Below are positions 56,566 to 64,000 of a stretch of DNA of 64,000 bases, piece after piece. The stretch covers positions 1,426,001 to 1,490,000 of the forward strand of contig MU839831.1 of NCBI GenBank assembly GCA_030411725.1, written 5' to 3'. The number at the start of each line of letters is the position of its first letter. Position 1 is the stretch's first letter. The position numbers and the translations under genes were made by a program. The notes beneath the pieces are model-generated. The model worked only from the letters and a program-made list of their open reading frames with translations, had not been told where the DNA came from and made no database searches. Origin of the DNA: Echria macrotheca (lineage: Eukaryota; Ascomycota; Sordariomycetes; Sordariales; Schizotheciaceae).

Positions 56566-58380
56566 ATGGCCAATTTCGAAGTTACGGCCACACCCCCAGC
56601 TGGGCGGGCGACCGGCCAGGCGGTGACATCGCCGGTATCCGAGGCAGTCGACGTGCCTGCATCAGCCACCGCACCGCGCCCCGCGAAGCCGACCTCGACA
56701 TACCTCCCCGTACCCGTGCGAACTTTTCCTCTTCCTTCATTCTACCCGAACAACCCGGTATCCCTTCTCCACCTTGCATATGCCTGGCTGAGCCAGGTCT
56801 TCTTCCCGCCAGCGGCAGAGCCCTCGGTGGTGCATATCGGTATTTGGGACCCCGAGACGCGCTCCGTGCGTGTGGATGATCCAAAATCTATCCGCGTGCT
56901 TTGGGAACAAGGCTTCTTCGGAAAGGGGAGCCTCAGTCGCAGTGAACCGAACTGGCTGAAACGAGAGCTGAGCAGAAGAGGGGCCGCGAAACCGATGAGT
57001 GTCAGTGAACAGCGCACAGAGTCGCGCCGTGAAGCTCGGCGTGTGGCCAAGTGGGAGAGAGCAAAGGCGGAACTGGAAGCTCTGGAGCAGCAGAGACTCG
57101 AGGAGGCCGGGCTCCATGCCAAACCAACCGAAGAGGATCGTGGGGAGATTGTGGTGGTGAGTCAGCGACACGAGCCGAAAGCTCCTGTTGGTCCTGCAGA
57201 ACTTCTCGCGCTTCCGAATTCGCTGGCAAGTCTTGTGCTACGACATGCACTGACAAGCACCCCGCTGGAAACGAAACCCCCCGTTGGCCCTGCGGAGTTG
57301 CTAGCACTTCCCAACTCGCTTGTCCCAAAGTGTGATCAACGGGGTCCTGCGACGGCTTCGCCTCAACCCAACGGACTGGCCAACAATGGGGCTAGCCAAC
57401 TTAGCAACGGGCACGCTCTCCATGGCCTCACAAACGGCGTCAGTGGTCATGTGCCCAAGGCGAGTGCCTCGCACGAGAACAAACATGCAAGCCAGCTGAA
57501 TGGGGCTACAAACCAACCGAACGGAGTGCTGCCCCCCCGGTCTGAAGGATCAAACGACTCTGAATCGGTGCCTGCTCTAAACGGGGCGCCCACAAAGCTC
57601 GCACGGCGGAAGAGTGTTCGTTTCTCTCCTACCGTTGAGTCCACTACATTCCAGCATCATGATCCTCCCAGTCCCGGGCATTCGTCAGGAAGCCGGCCCA
57701 GAACGACATGCACTGTCACTGCTGATGAGGTGGCAAGCCCTGCTCCGGAGTCAACGTCACAAGTGTCCGTGCCCGAGGTGCCCCTGGAGGTTCAAAACAA
57801 AGAACATTATCAGCTTGCGCCTATCGAGGCCTTTTTCTTGGTATTTGCCCTGGGTTCCCTTTCGGTCGTTGACCCTGTTACACTGGCCCCCATACCTACC
57901 GAGTCTCTCTTGACTCTGTTCCGAGCGTATTCCTACTTTCCCCCGCTCGACACCAACGCTTCATTGGCCTGCCTACGGCCCCAGGATCCGTTCCTTGTAG
58001 AATATGCCGTGTATCATCATTTCCGGTCCCTGGGGTGGGTCCCTCGCCATGGTATCAAGTTTGGGGTTGATCTTTTGTTATACGAACGTGGACCTGCCTG
58101 GAATCATAGTCATCTTGGCGCCATCATCCTGCCGTCGTTTTCACATCAACTATGGAAGGAGGTGGACCATCAGGAGCCAAAGAGGACGTGGTCATGGTTG
58201 ATGGGTGTCAACCGAGTTCTGGCGCATGTTTTGAAGGGTCTGGTGTTAGTTTATGTCGACATTCCGCCGCCGTCTGTCTTTGAGCGGGCTATGGAAAAGG
58301 GGGGGATATCCGCTGCGTTAAAAGAGTATACCGTCCGCGAGGTCATGGTTCGGAGGTTTTCGGTCAATCGCAATCGATAA
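56566..58380 (+). CDS. SEN2: tRNA-splicing endonuclease catalytic subunit Sen2
   Basis: A single coding exon of 604 residues from the ATG at 56566 (MANFEVTATPP). The earlier in-frame start reads through a likely leader. The N-terminal domain includes PVRTFPLPSFYPNNPVSLLH and VHIGIWDPETRSVRVDD. The C-terminal nuclease fold has VYHHFRSLGWVPRHGIKFG, Tyr in DLLLYERGPAWNH, His in HSHLGAI and Lys in VLKGLVLVYV, the Tyr/His/Lys triad of archaeal and eukaryotic tRNA-intron endonucleases. It should cut the 5' splice site of intron-containing tRNAs in the Sen2-Sen15-Sen34-Sen54 complex. The variable middle (about 190-420) contains two copies of PVGPAELLALPNSL and Asn-rich segments. It shares a divergent promoter with GCS. 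Confidence 0.92.
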   Translation: MANFEVTATPPAGRATGQAVTSPVSEAVDVPASATAPRPAKPTSTYLPVPVRTFPLPSFYPNNPVSLLHLAYAWLSQVFFPPAAEPSVVHIGIWDPETRSVRVDDPKSIRVLWEQGFFGKGSLSRSEPNWLKRELSRRGAAKPMSVSEQRTESRREARRVAKWERAKAELEALEQQRLEEAGLHAKPTEEDRGEIVVVSQRHEPKAPVGPAELLALPNSLASLVLRHALTSTPLETKPPVGPAELLALPNSLVPKCDQRGPATASPQPNGLANNGASQLSNGHALHGLTNGVSGHVPKASASHENKHASQLNGATNQPNGVLPPRSEGSNDSESVPALNGAPTKLARRKSVRFSPTVESTTFQHHDPPSPGHSSGSRPRTTCTVTADEVASPAPESTSQVSVPEVPLEVQNKEHYQLAPIEAFFLVFALGSLSVVDPVTLAPIPTESLLTLFRAYSYFPPLDTNASLACLRPQDPFLVEYAVYHHFRSLGWVPRHGIKFGVDLLLYERGPAWNHSHLGAIILPSFSHQLWKEVDHQEPKRTWSWLMGVNRVLAHVLKGLVLVYVDIPPPSVFERAMEKGGISAALKEYTVREVMVRRFSVNRNR

Positions 58381-60143
58381 ATTGCAAGCATGGACGGCGT
58401 CACGGGTTGGGTGTATGATGGCAGGCTGGTCTTACGGCGTTAGGTGGATATGGAAGATATTTGTGGCAGTGGAGGTTGATACCCAATGGTTAAGTCATGA
58501 CTGTCTTGGTAAGGCCTCTTTGCGGTTTGTTGTCCAGGTGTCAACTGCGAGTCCAACACAACGGCTGTGGGAATGGAGGTGCAGGTGTATATACCAATAA
58601 TGAGGGCACAGCATTATCGGAACCTGATATTCCTAGCTAAGAAGCTCGTTTGTGATTTGCCGGGCGCATATTCTTCCAAGCCGAGCCAATATTTGCAAGT
58701 TCTCGGCGCGACTCTCCATCACGGCCACATAGTCCAGAATGTGCATCAGGAATATCAGGAATAGCGGTCCCTGGAACAGTAGGAGATTGTCCTTCCCATG
58801 TCGGCCCAGGAGCAAGAGGCGATGGGATTGCAAGGTCAGGGAAGAAGAGGAAGGCGAGGCCCTAGGGTAGCTGGTCGGAACGGTGGCAAGGGGAAGAAGG
58901 ATAGGAATAGGGGGTCGAAAGGTCGTTTGGGTTGTTTGCCATAATTCTACGAGAAAATGACGTAGTGCCTTCTGGTGGTTCAGGGGCTGGGTGGTGTGTT
59001 GATGTTGTTGCTTAGGTATCTTCCGGGGAAATTGTAGAGTCAGTCTGGTACCAGTTATTTACTCGAGTTGCAAGACATGTTCGCCCATATAGTTGCAAGC
59101 CTTGAATATGAACCGCAAGATGTACTGTTGTGATCATGAACTTATCAGTCCCAGATTCAGATTCTGGGCATCGACAGTCCCCGAGAGTGTCTCAGTTTCG
59201 ATATAGTCAGCGACGCCGGTGCCGGAATGCACAGCTTGGAACGGACGAGACGGTGCGCTAAACCGCGGCTACCAGTCACTGTCATATGGGCATTTTGCTC
59301 GATCACGATCGGCTCCGGTTCGGAGACTTTTGGCACCAGTAACCCTATCAGGCATGTCACTGGACCTGATAGGTCTCGACTTGTGCCACGGAGCAACGTC
59401 ACCGCCCTGTCTGACCCCCTTTCTGTTTATCGACAAGATAGTTGAAATACCCAACACATCAACAAGACGCGTCACCCAACCCAGCCGTCAACACGCTTCC
59501 GCGACCATTCCCAAGCTGGGGAGAGACAGTAATGTAAGGAAGGGTGCAACGCCGGCTGTGACCTGGGCTCTGCCCCAGTGCCACGGGCGGCCCGTAACCA
59601 CGAACCGGAGGATCTATTCCTGGCTTTGACGGTGCCCTCTCTGCATGCCCGCAACCTGTCAACAGGTGCTCGCGTCTGTAAGTAGGTAAACGCCGGCCAG
59701 GTGAGCTTGTTTTGCCCCGTGCCACCAGGCCACACCGCTCCAGCGACATAGGACCTCTTGTGGCCAGTGACCTGTCCAACCTTGGATCTGGGGACCCCAG
59801 ATGTGGCACGGTCTTGCGATGGTGAACCCAGCTTGGCGGTGATGACCACCTACCTCATCAGCACGATGCCTCTTTCTCACCCTCTCCTTCCTCGACTGCC
59901 TCGCGACTGCTTTGTAGACACGTCGCTTCCTCCCTCCGGATTTTCGTGGGTTCGTGGTCAGGACAAAGTCGAGAGAACAGCTTTTCGAGGAAGCAAGAAC
60001 CACGGGTATTAAACCTCGACTTGGGCATAGGTTTTGGGTCGATTCGGTCGAGAACCAGCAAAGCATCTGCCACTTCCCAAACATCGTCAGAACAGCATCC
60101 ACAAACTCAACAAAGCTCCAACACCACGAACGAAACGAACACG
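58381..60143. other. 1.8-kb intergenic region
   Basis: No gene recognised. The open frames at 59219-59629 and 59459-60102 on opposite strands have no domain features. The last 100 nt resemble a fungal 5' leader (CAACAAAGCTCCAACACC) for the following small gene. Confidence 0.4.
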
Positions 60144-60474
60144 ATGTGTGACCAGGTAATCACCTACAACCAGTGCCCCAAGGGCCACCAGACAGACCGC
60201 AAGACGGGTGAGAAGACCATGTGCACCAAGCTGAAGAAGAAGAACGAGGCCCTCGCCAAGGGGGGCAAACCCGAGAAGACCTGGGGTGAATGCGGCAGTA
60301 CTATTGAGTCTGAGTCATTGTGGGTTGATCGGCATTTTCACTATACATCCCCTTCCCCGTTTTCACTTTCCACGTTCCAAAGCTGATACTAACACAATGG
60401 ATATTAGTACTTACATCAAGGCGGATGAGTGCCCCAGTTGTAAGACCGGATACTGGCCCTGCACCGTGCTGTGA
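60144..60474 (+). CDS. Small Cys/Lys-rich protein, 80 residues
   Basis: Exons 60144-60319 and 60408-60474 encode 80 residues. The start MCDQVITYNQCPKGH follows a typical leader. The intron (88 nt) has GTGGGT, a perfect TACTAAC and ATATTAG. The spliced protein ends YIKADECPSCKTGYWPCTVL. Seven Cys, arranged CPKGH, TMCTK, GECG, CPSC and WPC, with a Lys-rich centre, could bind zinc. No signal peptide or membrane segment is present. Short ascomycete proteins beginning MCDQ/MCxx with Cys pairs are common, but I cannot assign a function. The intron and frame are good evidence that it is a gene. Confidence 0.65.
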
Positions 60475-61018
60475 TCGGGCATTCGGCTGTTGGTGTTGAT
60501 GGTGATGGTTAAAATGAAGGAATAATATGATAAGCTCGTATCACGGTAGTGAGACACATTGAAGGATGAGCGTAATCTAGTAGTAGTAGTAATATCAAGC
60601 GTTGCTTTTCTCTTTCGATCGCGGGGCAGATTTAGTGACGATACTCCTCGAAAGGGAAAGACTAAGGAAACAGGATATCGTATCTCATCAATCTCCGAAC
60701 TGAATCCTTTACGGGGACATTACCAACCCTTCGGCAGCTTATCCAAAGAGCCCATCTCTCCCCCCTCCACCTATCTTTTCTGTCCGACATAAGAAACTAC
60801 CACCCTTTCAACAACTCGTTCCTCTGCGCCAACCCAATCTTAATCATTCAGTTCCTGAAAGTACTACTACTTCAGCTCAACAGCCTAGCCCTCCCGCAAC
60901 ATCCTATCCTTCTGCTCTTTAAAAAGGCGCAGACTAGGTATCCCTTCAAATCCACCAAGCTGCCTCAACCACCTTTCTACTCCGGTAAAAACAAGAGTCT
61001 CAAAAAAGACCACTGGCC
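60475..61018. other. Intergenic between convergent genes
   Basis: The 3' flanks of the small Cys-rich gene and the aminotransferase gene. Nothing else is seen apart from a TAGTAGTAGTAGTAA microsatellite near 60580. Confidence 0.35.
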
Positions 61019-62663
61019 TTACGCCTTCAAGAACTGGCTCAACAACCCCAGTCCCTCCCTCAGCACCTTCTCCTCCACGCCCAGCGAGACCCGGAAATAC
61101 CCCTTCAACGCCTCATCCCTCCCATCCGGCTCCCCAAAGCAATACCCACCCGGAACTATACTCACCCCCGTCTTCTCAAGCAATCGTCCCGCAAACTCCT
61201 TGTCATCAACCCACCCCCCATCTTTCCCATCTCTCACCCTCAAAAACGCCGTGCCCGCCCCCTTCGGCTTCACCCACTCCACCAAGCCCGCATGCTCACC
61301 CACAAACTCCTCCAGCACCTCCAAGCTCCTCTTACAAACTCCCAAACTCCCCTCCAACAACTTCTTGTAAACAGAATCCTGCAACGCAAACGCGGCAATA
61401 GCCTCATCCACAACCGACACCGACGTAGTCGTATAATCCCTCACCACCATCACCCTCTCCAAAAACGCCAAATCATTAGAAACAATCCACCCAACCCTGA
61501 TCCCCGGCAACCCAATAGCCTTCGAAGTCGACCCCGTCACGACCGTCACCCCTCCTTTCTGTCTCGGAATCTCCAACATCGACGGCGGTTTTTCGTCGTC
61601 CGAATGAAACAAAGGCCGAAAGACCTCATCCGAGTAAACCACCATCCCATAGCGATCCGCCACCCTCGCAATACCCTCCAACACAGCCCTATCTAAGACA
61701 GCACCGGTCGGATTATTCGGGTTACTTTTGTTCCAAACACATCATCATCAGCACACCACCCAACCCAACTCGTCGATATAAACACTAAAAAAAGGGGGGA
61801 GGGAAATAACATACTTGATCACAACCGCCCTCGTCTCCCCATCCCTAACCAACCCCTCCAACACCCCAACATCCCAAACCCACTCCCCATCCTCCTCCCC
61901 CTTCGTTGCACGCCAAAAACTCACCTCGACCCCATTAAACCTCAAAACATCATACAGCTGCGAAAAGGCAGGATACTGCACAACAACATGCTCACCCCGC
62001 TTCGCGATCCCGCCCAATCCCAAAAAGTTGGCCATCACAGATCCGGGCATCGTGAGCACATTCTCCGGCCCCACCGACGACGAACCACCACTCTCTTCTG
62101 GTGAATACATCGCCGCGATCCGTTCTCTCAGGACGAGACTACCCCGTGCGGGCGCGTGCGCAAGCGGCATGTCAAAGTCGATGATCGCTTCCGAAGATGA
62201 GGTCTCGGGGGAGAGGGATTGCAGGTACGTCAGGGAGTGGGATCCCACGTTTGAACCTTTCACATTTTGTTAGGGTAATCAACTCCGGAGAAGGGGGGGC
62301 GGGGGGGGGATGATATAAAAAGATGGACAAGACACGTACTGTGTAGTGGGATCTTGGCCTGCGGCTGTTTTTGAAGTTCTATGGTTAGTGTATCTCTCTC
62401 TCTCTCTCTTTTCTTTGTCTCAGAAAAAAAAGTGGTCATGGACGAGGAAAAGAAAAAAGAACATCCGCAAAAACAGTGGAAAGAAGAAGCAAGGAGAGGA
62501 GGGGAGGGGGGAAAAAAGGACAGGATATACGGAGTACACATACTCCATGCTGCTGGACTGTTCAACACAAGTCGACATATTAGCTTCCTTCCATTGAACA
62601 AAACCAGATCGCTACAAGACACTTACTCCACTTGTCAAGCTTGAATTCCGGAATCCCTTCCAT
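61019..62663 (-). CDS. PLP-dependent aminotransferase, class I/II
   Basis: Exons 62663-62627, 62378-62340, 62256-61815 and 61724-61019 encode 407 residues. Fold-type I marks are present: VVI-NNPNNPTGAV across the last splice, VVYSDEVFR (Asp to the pyridine N), the Schiff-base Lys in TGSTSKAIGLPGIRVGW and YFRVSLG (carboxylate-binding Arg). The first two exons (37 and 39 nt) are tiny, and intron 1 is long (248 nt), so the N-terminus (MEGIPEFKLDKW...) is less sure than the rest. Related fungal proteins open with a similar FxxxxW segment. It catalyses amino-group transfer between an amino acid and a 2-oxo acid, probably in the cytosol; the substrate is unknown. The introns contain a G/C-run and a CT microsatellite. 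Confidence 0.82.
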
Positions 62664-63061
62664 GATGGCAATAACCTCAAAGCTTCAAGAACTAGACAGG
62701 ATACGGGGTGAGAGTCGGGCGGAACCAGAACATACTTCCACCTCGGACTGTCGGTCTTATACGCTTCGCACGCTCGTATTATATCGTTTCCGGAACTTGT
62801 TTTATACGCTCCGAAACCGCTGACATATCATTAATCATTTATTTGGCCAGCGTGCGGGGTTCAAATGCGCACTTGCGTCATGAGATATCACATCAAGTTG
62901 AAAGCTGGGACATACTCATGGTCAATTCCTATCTTTCCGCTACTGATGACTAGCTGACAGTGCTGTTCTCCTGTCCATATTCACTTCTAACCATACCAAT
63001 AATCATAATAATAGTCTTGTATCCATCAAGAGAGTAGTCCCACCTCATTCCACCCCGACAA
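62664..63061. other. Intergenic between aminotransferase and SGT1
   Basis: No gene. This is the aminotransferase upstream region and the SGT1 3' flank. Confidence 0.35.
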
Positions 63062-64000
63062 CTAAGCATCCCACTTCTTGGCCTCCACACCATCAGGAGG
63101 TGACATCCCGACCTTGCCCTTCTGCACATCGTCCCAGTTCATGCTGAGAGCAGTGCCGTTGCTCTCGGTGAAACTCTTCATCATAGCTCGCTGCTGCTCT
63201 GGCGATGCCCCCGCATATAGCTTCTTGAAGAAGCCGTTAATATCCCCCTCGTCCGCTTCTGCATCCTCGTCGAGCACGATCTTTTCCCAGTCCTTGACGG
63301 CACGTTTGCTACTCGTCGGGTACGGTGGTGGTCCGATGGGTTCGGACTTAGACCCCTCGTGGAGAAGTCTCTTGATTATATCATCCTGAGGATACCCATT
63401 GAGATGACGGCAGACAATGTGCTCAGTCCCTGGCTCAACAAATCCGATCACCTCCCAGCCCCACCAACTCCATTTCTCACCCGGCGTGGCTTTCTGCATA
63501 ACAATCTCCACCTTGGATGGCGTCACGGTGAATGTGCCACTCGATGGAACGATCTTTTCCTTGAGCAACAGCGTGGAAACTGACTCCGGGGTGTTGACCT
63601 CTAGTGGACTGGGTACAGACTTGCGGGGGGGAAGAGGGCCCATGCGAACCTGAGACAGTTGTTAGCGGTACCCAACATCGATGCAAAAGTCTTACCTGTC
63701 TCTCAAAGAACCCGACCTGGAAAGCATTTTTGTCGATGTTTTTGCAGAAGAAGGAAATCGAGAACTTGTCATTGGTCTGGTAGTAGGCCACTCTGGTGGC
63801 TTGGAGCTCCTGGTTCGAATGAACTTGTTGGGGGGCAACCTCGATTGCCTGTTCCTGTTTACGCTCGGCCGCCGCTTCACGGAAGGCCGCCTCTTTACAC
63901 AAGGCCTCCAGTTTACGCCGGGCCTCCTTTTTCGACTCGTCACTGTCCTTGGATTCAGAGACGTCAATATCTGAGTCTTCGGAATCCCCGCCGGCGGTGT
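63062..64000 (-). CDS. SGT1: SGT1-like co-chaperone (partial; N-terminus beyond the window)
   Basis: The last exon is 63649-63062. The preceding exon runs from 63696 to the window edge with a 46-nt intron between them. Visible are an acidic/Ser stretch, a charged helix, then the CS domain (YYQTNDKFSISFFCKNID, VTPSKVEIVMQKA, KWSWWGWE). The SGS domain follows with PPYPTSSKRAVKDWEKI, GFFKKLYAGASPEQQRAMMKS, ESNGTALSMNWDDV and the end SPPDGVEAKKWDA. This order is the C-terminal two thirds of Sgt1, the Hsp90 co-chaperone needed for SCF ubiquitin ligase and kinetochore assembly and, in many organisms, for NLR stability. The N-terminal TPR region should lie to the right of base 64000. Confidence 0.9.

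Noticed and set aside
62280..62420. G-run and (CT)n tract as possible structural elements
   Set aside because: Both fall inside predicted introns of the aminotransferase gene and are ordinary low-complexity sequence.
1..64000. CRISPR arrays, rRNA genes, bacterial operons
   Set aside because: The window is eukaryotic nuclear DNA. No regularly spaced repeats, rRNA or 5S sequence were recognised by eye.

Overview
The window is nuclear DNA of a filamentous ascomycete. Most genes carry introns of 46-90 nt with GTAAGT/GTATGT-type donors, CTAAC or CTGAC branch sites and CAG/TAG acceptors. The gene content is typical of Pezizomycotina: NACHT-ankyrin STAND proteins, GH131, Zn2Cys6 factors, BBE-type FAD oxidases and a fungal ABCC transporter. 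GH131 together with frequent TACCTAGGTA palindromes suggests a Sordariomycete, perhaps Sordariales. The genus is a guess. Exon boundaries were deduced by hand from splice signals, reading frame and family resemblance, and no transcript data were available.

Layout. 0-13 kb: an intronless bacterial-type CoA-disulfide reductase/rhodanese fusion, a pisatin-demethylase-like P450, a tRNA-Trp(CCA) gene interrupted inside its D-loop by 55 nt that look like a spliceosomal intron, then a secreted GH31 alpha-glucosidase converging on a hexose transporter (starch/maltose hydrolysis beside uptake). 12.4-18.6 kb: a 6.3-kb region with no recognisable gene. 18.6-27.5 kb: two paralogous NACHT-ankyrin genes on the minus strand. 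Between them lie a short A+T-rich inverted-repeat element and a secreted GH131 glucanase.

28.8-53 kb is an accessory-looking stretch: two secreted BBE-type FAD oxidases, a mitochondrially targeted SDR divergent from a Zn2Cys6 regulator, a GFA-family protein, an intronless KP-43-like subtilase, a decayed kelch-oxidase fragment, a C2H2/MHR regulator and a full-length ABCC transporter. No PKS, NRPS or terpene core gene is present.

54-64 kb is conserved housekeeping: ceramide glucosyltransferase, SEN2, a small Cys-rich protein, a class I/II aminotransferase and SGT1, which runs off the right edge.

The most unusual object is the tRNA-Trp gene. With the 55-nt insert removed it folds as a complete tRNA and is followed by a T7 terminator. 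The insert has GTACGT, GCTAAC and CAG exactly where a spliceosomal intron would have them. Other points worth following are the conserved 56-nt exon in both NLR-type genes with one lineage-specific intron, two probable bacterial acquisitions, and a duplicated 3' tail of the GFA gene 4 kb away behind a frameshifted pseudogene.
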